A DNA stretch of 64,000 nt from Devosia sp. YR412 (GTDB taxonomy: Bacteria > Pseudomonadota > Alphaproteobacteria > Rhizobiales > Devosiaceae): positions 310,001 to 374,000 of the forward strand of contig NZ_FOFL01000003.1 of assembly GCF_900110945.1 (NCBI RefSeq), written 5' to 3'. Position numbers and translations under genes: made by a program. Below, piece after piece: positions 55,616 to 64,000 of this stretch. Below the pieces are notes generated by a model. It did not search any database, was not told where the DNA came from, and was given only the letters and a program-made list of their open reading frames with translations. Position 1 is the first letter of the stretch; each line of letters starts with the position of its first letter.

Positions 55616-55655
55616 GAAACGGTACGTTTCGTTATATATCGGAACGACACGTTTC
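55616..55655. promoter_or_regulatory. Two TetR-type operator repeats
   Basis: GAAACG-GTA-CGTTTC (55616-55630) is a perfect 6-bp inverted repeat, and GGAACG-ACA-CGTTTC (55641-55655) is a one-mismatch copy 25 bp on, with TATAT between them. They lie 16-55 bp before the DUF2798 start and 46-85 bp before the TetR start, well placed for joint repression. Confidence 0.65.
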
Positions 55656-55700
55656 GTTCAAGTTCTTTTCTTCTGCTCGGATTTCACCCATATTGGGATC

Positions 55701-56312
55701 ATGAACCAGATCCATGCCGATGATAGCGACGACCGCCGCCGATCCATTGGCGCCCGCCGCAATCCCGAAACCGAACAGGCCATCCTCGCGGCGGCCGAAG
55801 CGATCGTGGCCGAACAGGGCATTGCCGGCTTTTCCATCGAGGCGGTGGCCAAGCGGGCCCGCGCCGGCAAGCCGACGATCTACAAATGGTGGCCGGGCAA
55901 GACGGCGCTGTTACTGGACGTTTACCACCGGCAGAAGCCGGCCTCGGTGCATATGGACACCGGGACGGTCGAAGGCGACTTGCTGGCGTTTCTCACCGGC
56001 GTCTTTGCCCATTGGGGTGGCGGCGCCGGCGATCTGTTCCGCTTCGTCGTTGCCGAAGCCCAGCGCGACGACGTGGCCGCAGAATCGCTGCGGGCCTATG
56101 CGGCGGAACGCCGGCTGCAATCGGGCGAGATTTTCCGGCGCGGCATCGCGCGCGGAGAACTGTCGGCGGATACGGATGTGGGGCTGGCGGCCGATATGCT
56201 GGCCGGCTTTATCTGGCAGCGCCTGCTCACCGGCCGCATCGAACGCGCCCCCCAGCAATTGGCGCAAGTCGCCCGGCAAATGGTCCGGGGGCTGCTCGCC
56301 CCCGGAGCCTGA
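55701..56312 (+). CDS. TetR/AcrR-family regulator
   Basis: A 203-residue repressor. The HTH is GIAGFSIEAVAKRARAGKPT then IYKWWPGKTAL, about residues 34-65; the C-terminal half is a TetR_C-type helical ligand domain. The ATG at 55701 has GGGATC upstream. The frame extends left to 55614 but would overlap the operator sites. It is divergent from the DUF2798 protein, the likely target. It converges on the parvulin gene with 4 bp between stops. Confidence 0.92.
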   Translation: MNQIHADDSDDRRRSIGARRNPETEQAILAAAEAIVAEQGIAGFSIEAVAKRARAGKPTIYKWWPGKTALLLDVYHRQKPASVHMDTGTVEGDLLAFLTGVFAHWGGGAGDLFRFVVAEAQRDDVAAESLRAYAAERRLQSGEIFRRGIARGELSADTDVGLAADMLAGFIWQRLLTGRIERAPQQLAQVARQMVRGLLAPGA

Positions 56313-56316
56313 TCAG

Positions 56317-57243
56317 TTACTGTGCCGTCGCGCCGGCAGCATCGGTCTCGGTCTGCGCATCAACTGCAGCCTTGAGCGCGGCATCCGGAATGTCGATCGT
56401 CACGCCATCCATCAGGCGAGCGACGGTCGTATCAAACGTCGACATCAGCAGCTGCTGCTGCAGCTGGCCGGCGACCTGCTCGAAAGCCGGCGGGGTGGAC
56501 TCGCGCTTTTCTTCCAGCTTGATGACATGCCAGCCGAACTGCGACTGCACCGGGGCCGACACCTGGCCCACATCGGTCAGGGCAAAGGCGGCTTCCTCGA
56601 AGGGGGCGACCATCATGCCGGGGCCGAAAAAGCCCAGGTCGCCGCCATTGGCTGCGCCGGGATCGATCGACTTTTCCTTGGCCAGGGTGGCGAAATCGGC
56701 GCCGCCATCGAGTTGGGCCTTGACTGCATTGGCCTCTTCCTCGGTCGGCACCAGGATGTGGCTGGCGCGGATTTCCTCGGTCGGCTTGAAGTCAGCGATG
56801 AACTTGTCATATTCGGCGCGCACGGCTTCTTCGGTCACTGCATTGGCGATGGCGTCGGCGAAATAGGCGCGGCGCAGGGCGCGGTCTTCGAGATAGGCAA
56901 GGCGCTGCTGGAACAGCGGGGTCTCGGCCATGCCGGCATCTTCGCCCGCCTTGGCCATCACCTTCATGTCGATCAGCACGCGCAGCAGGAAGGGCTTGCG
57001 CTGTTCTGCCGGCATCTGACCCAGTTCCTGGGTCAGGTCTTCGGCGGCAAAGCTCAGGTCAGCCTCGGTGATCGGCTCACCGCCAACCGTTGCCACCACG
57101 GCGTCGGGCGACACGGCTTCAGCAGCAGGCGCTTCGGCTGCCGGCGCCGCGTCCTGGGCCAGGACCGGGGCGGCCAGCGCACCGGCGGCAAGCATCAGGG
57201 CGAGCATGCTGGTGCGGGCAAGGCGCAGTGAGGAAGAAATCAT
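56317..57243 (-). CDS. Periplasmic parvulin-type peptidyl-prolyl isomerase
   Basis: A 308-residue folding helper. The signal peptide ends at LAAPVLAQD; an Ala/Pro/Glu-rich linker follows. A SurA-like N-terminal region carries VNG-type VATVGGEPITEADLSF, and the PpiC rotamase domain runs from IRASHILVPTEEEA through AKEKSIDPGAANGGDLGFFG to SQFGWHVIKLEEKRE. It isomerises prolyl bonds of outer membrane proteins. AGGAGA lies before the ATG at 57241-57243. It is divergent from secA. Confidence 0.93.
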   Translation of the reverse strand: MISSSLRLARTSMLALMLAAGALAAPVLAQDAAPAAEAPAAEAVSPDAVVATVGGEPITEADLSFAAEDLTQELGQMPAEQRKPFLLRVLIDMKVMAKAGEDAGMAETPLFQQRLAYLEDRALRRAYFADAIANAVTEEAVRAEYDKFIADFKPTEEIRASHILVPTEEEANAVKAQLDGGADFATLAKEKSIDPGAANGGDLGFFGPGMMVAPFEEAAFALTDVGQVSAPVQSQFGWHVIKLEEKRESTPPAFEQVAGQLQQQLLMSTFDTTVARLMDGVTIDIPDAALKAAVDAQTETDAAGATAQ

Positions 57244-57629
57244 GAGGTAAAGTCTCCTGGGCCGGCGCTTGTGCTGCGCCCTGGCTCGTTGAAATGCTGC
57301 ACGCGCGGTCCAGCGGGCCGGCGCGGGTTCGAGCCTGCCCTCACATAGCAACGGGGCCAAAATGTGCCGCGCGGCGTCGTCGAGCAACCAATGGTCGAAA
57401 AACCCGTTTCAACCGGGCTCTCTGGCAGGGCATGCCGAGGTGTCGCCCATTTCGGCGACGTTGACAAGACAAGGGCTCGCTCTTACATCTCAGCCGCTTT
57501 TTCCGTCGCCTGACGGGATACCAGAAATTGACAAGCCGGAAAGGCTTTCTCATCGCGTCGACGTGGCCGAACGGGCCTTTCCCGCACCTCCCCCGCAGCA
57601 CAGTGATGAGTGATAAAAGGATCTGATCT
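57244..57629. promoter_or_regulatory. Divergent spacer and leader before secA
   Basis: This 386-bp gap has no gene. A good rightward promoter is TTGACA (57461-57466), 17 bp, TACATC (57484-57489), giving a secA leader of about 135 bases. No SecM-like open frame is evident in it. The part 57250-57440 is GC-rich and should carry the parvulin promoter, which I could not place. Confidence 0.5.
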
Positions 57630-60374
57630 ATGGCATTTGGCTCGCTCGCCCGGCGGATCTTCGGTTCCCCGTCAGATCGGTCCGTGAAGCGCTTCCAGAG
57701 CAAGGTGACCGCGATCAACGCGCTCGAGCCTGAACTGGAAAAACTCAGCGACGAGGCGCTGCGCGCCCGTACCGCCGAGTTCAAGGCGCATCTCGAAAAA
57801 GGCGGCAGTCTCGATGATTTGATCGTGCCCGCTTTCGCCACCGTGCGCGAGGCCGGCAAGCGCGTGCTCGGCATGCGCCACTTCGACGTGCAGCTGATCG
57901 GCGGCATGGTGATGAACGAAAGCGGCATTGCCGAAATGCGCACCGGCGAGGGCAAGACGCTGGTCGCCACCCTGCCGATGTATCTCAATGCCTTGACCGG
58001 GCAGGGTGCCCATCTCGTCACGGTCAATGATTACCTGGTGAAGCGCGACGCGGCCTGGATGGGCCAGATCTACAACTTCCTCGGGCTCAGCTGGGGCGTC
58101 ATCGTCCATGGCATGACCGATGCCGAGCGCAAGGTGGCCTATGCCGCCGATATCACCTACGGCACCAATAACGAACTCGGCTTCGATTATCTGCGCGACA
58201 ATATGAAATATACGCGCGCCCAGATGGCGCAGCGCGGCCATGCCTTCGCCATCGTCGACGAAGTGGATTCGATCCTGATCGATGAGGCGCGTACGCCGCT
58301 GATCATTTCGGGCCCGTCCGACGATCGCAGCGATCTCTATCTCAAGCTCGACGCCATCATCCCGATCATCGGCGAGGATGATTTCGAGCTCGACGAAAAG
58401 CAGCGTGCCGCCACCTTTACCGACCAGGGCATCGAAAAGCTCGAGGCGCGCCTCACCGAAGAGGGCCTGCTCAAGTCCGGCTCGCTCTATGATGTCGAAA
58501 ACGTCGCGCTGGTGCATCACGCCAATTCCGCGCTGCGTGCCCACAAGCTGTTCCGCAAGGACAAGGACTATATCGTCCGCAACGATGAAGTCGTCATCAT
58601 CGACGAATTCTCGGGCCGCATGATGCCGGGCCGCCGCTATTCGGAAGGCCTGCATCAGGCGCTGGAGGCCAAGGAAGGCGCTAAGATCCAGCCGGAAAAC
58701 CAGACCCTGGCGTCGATCACCTTCCAGAATTATTTCCGCCTCTACAAGAAGCTGGCTGGCATGACCGGTACGGCGGCGACGGAAGCCGAAGAATTCGCCG
58801 ATATCTACAAGCTCGACGTGGTCACCGTGCCGACCAACGTGCCGGTGCAGCGCCGCGATGACGAAGACGCCATCTTCCGCACGGCCGCCGAAAAGTTCGA
58901 TGCCATTGCCGAGCTGATCAAGGAATGCCACGGCCGCGGCCAGCCGGTGCTGGTCGGCACGACGTCTATCGAAAAATCCGAAATGCTGGCCGAGCTGCTG
59001 CGCGCCAAGAATGTCGGTTCGATGAATGTGCTCAATGCCCGTCACCACGAGCAGGAAGCCTTCATCGTCGCTGACGCCGGCCTGCCCGGCGCCATCACCA
59101 TTGCGACCAATATGGCTGGCCGCGGCACTGACATTCAGCTCGGTGGCAATCTAGAAATGCGCATCGAAAAAGAGGCCGCCGGTCTCGAAGGCGAGGAGCG
59201 CGAAGCCAAGATCGCCGAGATCAAGAAGACCATTGCCGAGCACAAGGCTGCCGCGCTGGCTGCCGGCGGCCTGATGGTCATCGGCACCGAGCGCCATGAG
59301 TCGCGCCGTATCGACAACCAGCTGCGTGGCCGTTCCGGCCGCCAGGGCGATCCGGGCCATTCGGCCTTCTTCCTGTCGCTGCAAGACGACCTGATGCGCA
59401 TCTTCCCGGTGGATTCGATGGATTCCATGCTGGGCAAGCTGGGCCTCGAACAGGGCGAGTCGATCACCCACCCTTGGGTCACCAAGGCCATCGAACGCGC
59501 CCAGGGCAAGGTCGAGGCGCGCAACTTCGATATCCGCAAGAATATCCTCAAATACGATGACGTGATGAATGATCAGCGCAAGGTGATCTTTGAGCAGCGC
59601 ATCGAGATGATGGATGCCGAGGATGTCAGCGAGACTGTCGTGGAAATGCGCCACGACGTGGTCGAGAACATCGTCAACAAGTCGATTCCGCCGCGCTCCT
59701 ATCCCGAGCAGTGGAATGTGGAACAGCTCGAAGCGGCTGCGAAAACCTATCTCAATATCGACGTGCCGGTGAAAGCCTGGGCAGCGGAAGAAGGCATTGA
59801 TGCCGAAACCGTCACCGAGCGCCTGACCGCCGCTGCCGACGAGGCTGCCGAAGCCAAGCAGCGGCGCACCATTGCGGCACTCTCTGCGGCCGGCCAGGAA
59901 AACCCGACCGTGATGCGCCAAGTCGAAAAGTCGATCCTGCTGCAGTCGATCGACGGGCTGTGGCGCGAGCATCTGGTGACGCTCGATCACCTGTCGAAGG
60001 TGGTCGGCTGGCGCGGCATCGCCCAGCGCGATCCGCTGACCGAATACAAGCAAGAAGCATATGAGCTGTTCCAGGGCCTGCTGGCCAACCTGCGCGAACT
60101 GGTGACCACCCAGCTCAGCCATGTCGAGCTGCAGCCTCGCCCGGTTGCGCCGCCAGTGCCCGACCTCAGCCAGCTGCGCGAGACCCATATCGACCCGCTG
60201 ACCGGCGAGAACGACGCCGATGGCGGCGACACCATCGCCGACTCGCTCGGCGCCGTGGGCAGCGACCCCTCGCTCGCTCCGATCGACCCGAAACTGCTCG
60301 AAGGCGTTTCCCGCAACGCCCCATGCCCGTGCGGCTCCGGCAAGAAGTTCAAGCACTGCCACGGTGCGTTCTAA
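57630..60374 (+). CDS. secA: Preprotein translocase ATPase SecA
   Basis: The 914-residue motor that pushes preproteins through SecYEG. Walker A is in [20 protein letters not shown], Walker B in [20 protein letters not shown]; helicase motifs [13 protein letters not shown] and [15 protein letters not shown] follow. The C-terminal zinc site for SecB and lipid binding reads [13 protein letters not shown]. Length and domains are complete. AAAGGATCTG precedes the ATG. A clear terminator follows the gene. Confidence 0.98.
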   Translation: MAFGSLARRIFGSPSDRSVKRFQSKVTAINALEPELEKLSDEALRARTAEFKAHLEKGGSLDDLIVPAFATVREAGKRVLGMRHFDVQLIGGMVMNESGIAEMRTGEGKTLVATLPMYLNALTGQGAHLVTVNDYLVKRDAAWMGQIYNFLGLSWGVIVHGMTDAERKVAYAADITYGTNNELGFDYLRDNMKYTRAQMAQRGHAFAIVDEVDSILIDEARTPLIISGPSDDRSDLYLKLDAIIPIIGEDDFELDEKQRAATFTDQGIEKLEARLTEEGLLKSGSLYDVENVALVHHANSALRAHKLFRKDKDYIVRNDEVVIIDEFSGRMMPGRRYSEGLHQALEAKEGAKIQPENQTLASITFQNYFRLYKKLAGMTGTAATEAEEFADIYKLDVVTVPTNVPVQRRDDEDAIFRTAAEKFDAIAELIKECHGRGQPVLVGTTSIEKSEMLAELLRAKNVGSMNVLNARHHEQEAFIVADAGLPGAITIATNMAGRGTDIQLGGNLEMRIEKEAAGLEGEEREAKIAEIKKTIAEHKAAALAAGGLMVIGTERHESRRIDNQLRGRSGRQGDPGHSAFFLSLQDDLMRIFPVDSMDSMLGKLGLEQGESITHPWVTKAIERAQGKVEARNFDIRKNILKYDDVMNDQRKVIFEQRIEMMDAEDVSETVVEMRHDVVENIVNKSIPPRSYPEQWNVEQLEAAAKTYLNIDVPVKAWAAEEGIDAETVTERLTAAADEAAEAKQRRTIAALSAAGQENPTVMRQVEKSILLQSIDGLWREHLVTLDHLSKVVGWRGIAQRDPLTEYKQEAYELFQGLLANLRELVTTQLSHVELQPRPVAPPVPDLSQLRETHIDPLTGENDADGGDTIADSLGAVGSDPSLAPIDPKLLEGVSRNAPCPCGSGKKFKHCHGAF

Positions 60375-60380
60375 ATAAGA

Positions 60381-60407
60381 AAAGGCCCGGAGCGATCCGG
60401 GCCTTTT
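60381..60407 (+). terminator. Rho-independent terminator of secA
   Basis: AAAGGCCCGGA-GCGA-TCCGGGCCTTT with a following T: a perfect 11-bp stem and 4-base loop, six bases after the secA stop. Its A-rich left flank makes it usable in both directions, so it can also end the convergent gene at 60430. Confidence 0.92.
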
Positions 60408-60429
60408 GCTTTGTGACGATAGGTTCGGT

Positions 60430-61101
60430 TCAGCAGCTTACCCTGATCTCTGCGAAATCGGTCATCCCGTCCGCCCCTGCCGAGACCACGCCCAGCATGC
60501 AGGCGCTGCCCGGCATGGCGATCGTGCCGCCGGCGGCGACCACCGTGCCATCGGCCAGCGAGATGAAGCCATTGTCCACCGCGCCGATTTCCACCGACAC
60601 CCCCTGGCCGCAAACCGGGTAATTGTCGCCGGCCGCAACCATGAAGCGCGTGCCGGTCGGCAGGCAATCGCCAGATGCTGCTGCGGTGGTGGGTGCGGCT
60701 GCTGCAGGTGTAGCGGGCAAAACGGTTGCAGCGGAAGCCGGCGCATTGCGCCAGTTCTCTTCCAGCACGCTCAGCCGGTTGGAGAGGTCTTGCAGGCCCG
60801 CGGTATCAGTCGCCGCTGCCGGGGCAGCGCCCTGCCGCTGGCTGTAGAGATCAAGGCTCAGCCGCAATTGCGCGATATCGGTCGAAAGGCGGATGACCTC
60901 GCGCTGCGTCTCAGTATAGGTCCAGGCGCTGGCGCCGATTGCGGCAACGCCCACCAAGCCCACGGCAAAGCTCAGGATATTGGCCAGCGGTAGGCGACGG
61001 CGTGGCGGGCGGACAGTGTCCACGCGCGTGTCACCCTGGATGTCGACGGATGGGGTCTCTTCCAAAGCGATGGTCTCCTGCTGGCTGGCCGGATCAGTCA
61101 C
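60430..61101 (-). CDS. Hypothetical membrane-anchored coiled-coil protein
   Basis: A 223-residue protein with one transmembrane helix (ANILSFAVGLVGVAAIGASA, about residues 40-59), then a coiled-coil-like stretch (ETQREVIRLSTDIAQLRLSL, later LQDLSNRLSVLEENW). An Ala/Pro/Thr-rich linker precedes a C-terminal globular part with four cysteines (GDCLP, YPVCGQG, GSACMLG and the final SC). The orientation suggests the globular part is periplasmic, with possible disulfides. The start is a GTG at 61101. I do not recognise the family. Confidence 0.7.
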   Translation of the reverse strand: MTDPASQQETIALEETPSVDIQGDTRVDTVRPPRRRLPLANILSFAVGLVGVAAIGASAWTYTETQREVIRLSTDIAQLRLSLDLYSQRQGAAPAAATDTAGLQDLSNRLSVLEENWRNAPASAATVLPATPAAAAPTTAAASGDCLPTGTRFMVAAGDNYPVCGQGVSVEIGAVDNGFISLADGTVVAAGGTIAMPGSACMLGVVSAGADGMTDFAEIRVSC

Positions 61102-61143
61102 GCCAGATTGCGGCCCTGATATGGTGGCGCAGCCACTGCTTTG

Positions 61144-62154
61144 CTAGCGGGCCAGCCGCGGCATGGGCACGGGCGCCGGCTTGCCGGTGATCACTGGTAC
61201 CACATCGGCATCCTTGCCGCCGGCACCGAACATATTGCCGATCGAGCCAATCACGCCGGAAATCGCCGCCGTCCGTTCTTTCAGCGCTGCCTCTTCGCGG
61301 GCAAGACGCGCCACGCGGTCGGCTTCGCTTTCAACGGCCTTGGTAAAGGCCTGTTCTTCAGCAGCGAGCTTTTCGGCCATGCCGGGTGCCTGGGCGGTCG
61401 CGGGGCAGGGGCCCATCGGGTCGAGCGCGCCAGTGCCGGAAGCATTGAAAATATACTGTTTCTCGCAGACGTCCCAAGCGGGCGGCGCCTTGGTCAGCTC
61501 GAACAGGTCATAGCCTTCCTTGATGTCCTTCCAGAAGCTCAGGTGCTGGTTGGAGGCTTCCTTGGCGAGGTTGGCCGCGGTCATCTTGAAGGGGAAAATC
61601 TGCAGCTGGAAGCTCTTGTTACCGCCCTTGAAGGTCTCGCGGGCCAGGGCATAGATTTCGGCAATGCCATCGTCGGTCATGGCGTAGCAGCCACGCGACG
61701 AGCAATCGCCATGCACCATAAGATCGCTGCCGGTGCGGCCATGCACGCGGTCGAACTTGTTGGGAAAGCCGGTGTTGAAGGCCAGGTAGTAGCTGGACTT
61801 CGGGTTCATCAACCCGGGCGTGATCGTATAGAAGCCCTCTGGGCTCTGCCGGTCGCCTTCCTTGACTTTCGGACCAAGCACGCCGGAAAAGGCGCAGATC
61901 TCATAAGTCTTGAACATCTTGTACTGGCCGGCGCTGGTCTTCTTCCAAACCTCCAGCGTTTTTTCCTGCTTGAAGATGCGCACCACCATGGCCTCGCCGG
62001 GCGTCGAGCCCATGGCGCGCAATCCGCTGACAGTGGCGCTGGGCAGGGGCTGGTTATGGCGATTGTCGCTCGACTTGGGCAGGAAGCCGCCACAGGCGAC
62101 GAGGCCAAAGGCCAGCCACAAGAGGATTACGGCCGAGCAAAACTTGCGAAGCAT
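61144..62154 (-). CDS. L,D-transpeptidase (YkuD/YafK type), lipoprotein
   Basis: A 336-residue exported protein with a lipobox (FGLVACGG, Cys at about 20). The YkuD catalytic motif is DLMVHGDCSSRGCYAMTD, with His and the nucleophile Cys (SRGC), and the SPEGFYTITPG segment before it is typical of the YafK/ErfK murein peptide cross-linkers or muropeptide hydrolases. The C-terminal 100 residues form a charged helix (LAAEEQAFTKAVESEADRVA). The ATG at 62152-62154 is preferred over a longer frame that would extend before the signal peptide. Confidence 0.9.
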   Translation of the reverse strand: MLRKFCSAVILLWLAFGLVACGGFLPKSSDNRHNQPLPSATVSGLRAMGSTPGEAMVVRIFKQEKTLEVWKKTSAGQYKMFKTYEICAFSGVLGPKVKEGDRQSPEGFYTITPGLMNPKSSYYLAFNTGFPNKFDRVHGRTGSDLMVHGDCSSRGCYAMTDDGIAEIYALARETFKGGNKSFQLQIFPFKMTAANLAKEASNQHLSFWKDIKEGYDLFELTKAPPAWDVCEKQYIFNASGTGALDPMGPCPATAQAPGMAEKLAAEEQAFTKAVESEADRVARLAREEAALKERTAAISGVIGSIGNMFGAGGKDADVVPVITGKPAPVPMPRLAR

Positions 62155-62312
62155 TATGGCGGTCAAGATCGGCGGCCCGGTGCGAAACAAAACTGTCCCG
62201 ACCCATAATGGATCGTGGTTACCCAAGCATGAGTTTTGCTGGTGAACGAAGCGTTAGCACGGAGATTATTTGGCTGGAAGACGGACACGATCACGCGAGC
62301 GTGTGGGCTTTA

Positions 62313-62336
62313 CACCTCTCCCCAGGGGGAGAGGTG
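62313..62336. repeat. Perfect palindrome downstream of accA
   Basis: CACCTCTCCCC-AG-GGGGAGAGGTG, 11-bp arms, lies 7 bp after the accA stop on the opposite strand. It is related in composition to the CCTCCCCC/GGGGGAGG repeat family. It has no T run, so it is not a classical terminator. Confidence 0.55.
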
Positions 62337-62342
62337 AAGAAA

Positions 62343-63296
62343 CTAGAGCGTCGTGCCGATGGCCAAGAACTTCTCGCGGCGATGCTCACGAGTCTCGAGG
62401 CGTCCCTTGCCAGCGAATTCAGCGAAAAAGCCGGCAATGGCGTCGCGGGTCGAGGCCATCACGGCCTCGTGGTGGCGATGGGCGCCGCCGGTGCCTTCGG
62501 GGATAATGGCGTCGATGACGCCAAAGCCCAGCAGGTCCTGCGCGGTGATCTTCTGCGCGGTGGCCATGTCCTGCGCACGCGCTGCGTCACGGAACAGGAT
62601 GGAGGCGCCGGCTTCGGGCGAAATCACCGAATAGATGGAATTTTCCAGCATCAGCACGCGGTTTGCTACGGCAATGGCGATAGCGCCGCCCGAGCCGCCT
62701 TCGCCGATGACGATAGCGATATTGGGCACGCCCAGTTCCAGGCATTTTTCTGTCGAGCGGGCGATGGCCTCGGCCTGGCCGCGCTCTTCGGCGCCGATGC
62801 CGGGATAGGCGCCGGCGGTGTCGACGAAGGAGATCAGCGGAATGTTGAAGCGATCCGCCATTTCCATGACGCGCACGGCCTTGCGATAGCCCTCGGGGCT
62901 GGCCATGCCGAAATTATGCCTGAGGCGGGTCTCGGTGGAATTGCCCTTTTCCTGGCCGATCACGGCCACGGACTGGCCGTTGAAGCGACCAAAGCCGGCC
63001 TGCAAAGCCGCGTCTTCGCGATACTTGCGGTCGCCGGCCAGCGGCATCCACTCAGTGATCAGCTTGCTGATATAGTCGGAAAAATGCGGGCGCTGCGGGT
63101 GGCGGGCCACCTGCGTCTTCTGCCAGGGCGTCAGCTTCTTGTAGATCTCGACCAGCGCCTCGTCGGCGCGGCTCGACAGCCGGTTGACCTCTTCGTCGAT
63201 GCTCACGGCCTGGTCCGTCGCGGCCATGGCTTTCAGCTCGGCGATCTTGCCTTCGAGGTCGGCAACCGGCTTTTCAAAATCGAGATAGGACTGCAT
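62343..63296 (-). CDS. accA: Acetyl-CoA carboxylase carboxyltransferase subunit alpha
   Basis: A 317-residue subunit that, with AccD, transfers CO2 from biotin to acetyl-CoA to start fatty acid synthesis. The N-terminus MQSYLDFEKPVADLEGKIAE, the RPHFSDYISKLITEWMPLAG block, GLASPEGY-type MASPEGYRKAVRVMEMADRF and the oxyanion segment EGGSGGAIAIAVANRVLMLE are all typical. Length matches the family. It is downstream of xerD on the same strand, as in many Hyphomicrobiales (from memory). Confidence 0.96.
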   Translation of the reverse strand: MQSYLDFEKPVADLEGKIAELKAMAATDQAVSIDEEVNRLSSRADEALVEIYKKLTPWQKTQVARHPQRPHFSDYISKLITEWMPLAGDRKYREDAALQAGFGRFNGQSVAVIGQEKGNSTETRLRHNFGMASPEGYRKAVRVMEMADRFNIPLISFVDTAGAYPGIGAEERGQAEAIARSTEKCLELGVPNIAIVIGEGGSGGAIAIAVANRVLMLENSIYSVISPEAGASILFRDAARAQDMATAQKITAQDLLGFGVIDAIIPEGTGGAHRHHEAVMASTRDAIAGFFAEFAGKGRLETREHRREKFLAIGTTL

Positions 63297-63448
63297 TCCA
63301 CCTGCCCGTTATGGGTCGTTCTTGCCGACCCGGGGATATGGGCCGCTGCTGTTACGCCTTAAAGTGGCCGGAAAGTGGCGATGGCGCAATGGCAAGTCAA
63401 GGCTTGAGGCCGGATGAGGCACAGGAAAGCGGCATAGTTCCCGATCCG

Positions 63449-63493
63449 GTGCGTCCACCCCCACCTGGCCTACCTCTGCAGAGGGGGAGGGAC
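63449..63493. repeat. Dispersed palindromic repeat, inverted copy
   Basis: Read on the minus strand this gives TCCCTCCCCCTCTGCAGAGG then TAGGCCAGGTGGGGGTGG, the same plan as the copies at 44745-44793 and 63527-63573. It faces the latter copy in the accA-xerD spacer. Confidence 0.6.
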
Positions 63494-63526
63494 AAATCGG
63501 GTTTTAGGCATGATCTCTGGCCAGCC

Positions 63527-63573
63527 ACCGGCCAGATTCCTCCCCCTGTCAGGGGGAGGCTAGGTGGGGGTAT
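63527..63573. repeat. Dispersed palindromic repeat, copy B
   Basis: ACCGGCCAGATTCCTCCCCC, TGTCA, GGGGGAGGCTAGG and TGGGGGTAT. It differs from copy A (44745-44793) by a few substitutions and small length changes. It overlaps the 3' end of xerD by some bases, supplying the last codons SLSDTPT. Confidence 0.75.
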
Positions 63574-64000
63574 CCGACAAAGACTCTTTTGAATTTCCGC
63601 CTTCCGCCAGCGGATGATGCGTTTCGACCAGCGTGCGCAGCTTTTCGTCCAGCACATGGGTGTAGATCTGGGTCGTCGAAATATCGGCATGGCCAAGCAG
63701 CATCTGCACGACGCGCAGATCCGCACCGCCGGCGAGCAGATGGCTGGCGAAGGCATGACGCAGCACGTGCGGAGCCACGCGGGCCGAACTGATGCCCGCC
63801 TTAGCTGCGAGGATTTTAAGATCGCGCGCAAACACCTGCCGGCTCAGATAGCCTTCAGCCCCGCTCGCCGGAAACAGAAACACCCCCGGCTCCAGTGTCG
63901 CCACATAGGTCTTGATCGCATCTCGCGCCCGGTCGTTGAGCGGCACGACGCGCTCCTTGTTGCCCTTGCCCTTGACCGTCAGATAGCTGGTGTCGCGCAT
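63560..64000 (-). CDS. xerD: Site-specific tyrosine recombinase XerD, C-terminal part (cut by window end)
   Basis: The catalytic half of the recombinase that, with XerC, resolves chromosome dimers at dif. About 146 residues are present: [12 protein letters not shown], then [20 protein letters not shown] (the HxLR box), [19 protein letters not shown] (His and the nucleophile Tyr). The first Arg of the R-H-R-Y set lies outside the window. The last codons lie within a dispersed repeat, so the C-terminal tail [12 protein letters not shown] is probably recruited from it. Confidence 0.93.
   Translation of the reverse strand: MRDTSYLTVKGKGNKERVVPLNDRARDAIKTYVATLEPGVFLFPASGAEGYLSRQVFARDLKILAAKAGISSARVAPHVLRHAFASHLLAGGADLRVVQMLLGHADISTTQIYTHVLDEKLRTLVETHHPLAEGGNSKESLSDTPT

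Noticed and set aside
57672..59048. 458-codon open frame opposite secA, and a 403-codon one at 59151-60362
   Set aside because: They are antisense to the certain secA gene, have compositions rich in His, Gly and Asp typical of GC-rich shadow frames, and show no family motif.

Overview
The window is about 64 kb of GC-rich, gene-dense chromosomal DNA from an alphaproteobacterium of the order Hyphomicrobiales, most likely Devosia or a close relative. That placement rests on general resemblance: argH beside tlpA, an HIG1-type membrane protein before a PduO-type adenosyltransferase, an Omp25-like barrel, rhizobial-type palindromic repeats, and a run of sugar ABC transporter and glycosidase genes. 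No search was run. There is no phage, plasmid origin, CRISPR array or complete insertion sequence. Two genes are cut by the window edges: argH at the left and xerD at the right.

Positions 1-10500 are mostly housekeeping genes: argH, a TlpA thioredoxin, a YjfB-like small protein, a diguanylate cyclase, PduO with an HIG1 protein, a LysR/NAD(P)-oxidoreductase pair, gluQ, an AlkA-type glycosylase, an esterase, an HNH nuclease, a ParDE toxin-antitoxin pair, DsbB and a DUF72 protein. Positions 10500-24700 form a carbohydrate locus. It holds a five-gene oligopeptide/oligosaccharide-type ABC importer, a GH39 beta-xylosidase, a GntR regulator, a Gfo/Idh/MocA oxidoreductase, an IlvD/Edd sugar-acid dehydratase, a lactonase-like amidohydrolase, a DapA-family aldolase/dehydratase and an unusual SDR. 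The set fits import of a xylo- or arabino-oligosaccharide, hydrolysis, and non-phosphorylative oxidation of the sugar. Similar TTATTGACAA elements in the divergent control regions suggest one regulon.

Positions 24700-37700 form a redox locus: a LysR-aldo/keto reductase pair; an operon of three more aldo/keto reductases (one with a Tat signal) and an SDR; an esterase; a cytochrome b-like membrane protein with a cytochrome P460; a second LysR; an MFS pump; and an ApbE flavin transferase with a small exported FMN-binding protein. Positions 37700-38900 are decayed and contain a frameshifted fragment of a cadherin-like-repeat protein.

Positions 38900-64000 are a mixed region: an outer membrane barrel, a DD-carboxypeptidase, a DJ-1/PfpI protein, a GH3 glucosidase with an HxlR regulator, a MATE pump, AzlCD, tRNA-Leu(CAA) and tRNA-Arg(CCT), TusA, a CAP lipoprotein, argJ-GNAT-mutT, a Flp pilin, an M48 protease with a nuclease-like protein, a TetR/DUF2798 pair, a parvulin, secA, an L,D-transpeptidase, accA and xerD. 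Several palindromic repeat families lie between these genes, including a 150-bp run of four small hairpins at 55196-55342.
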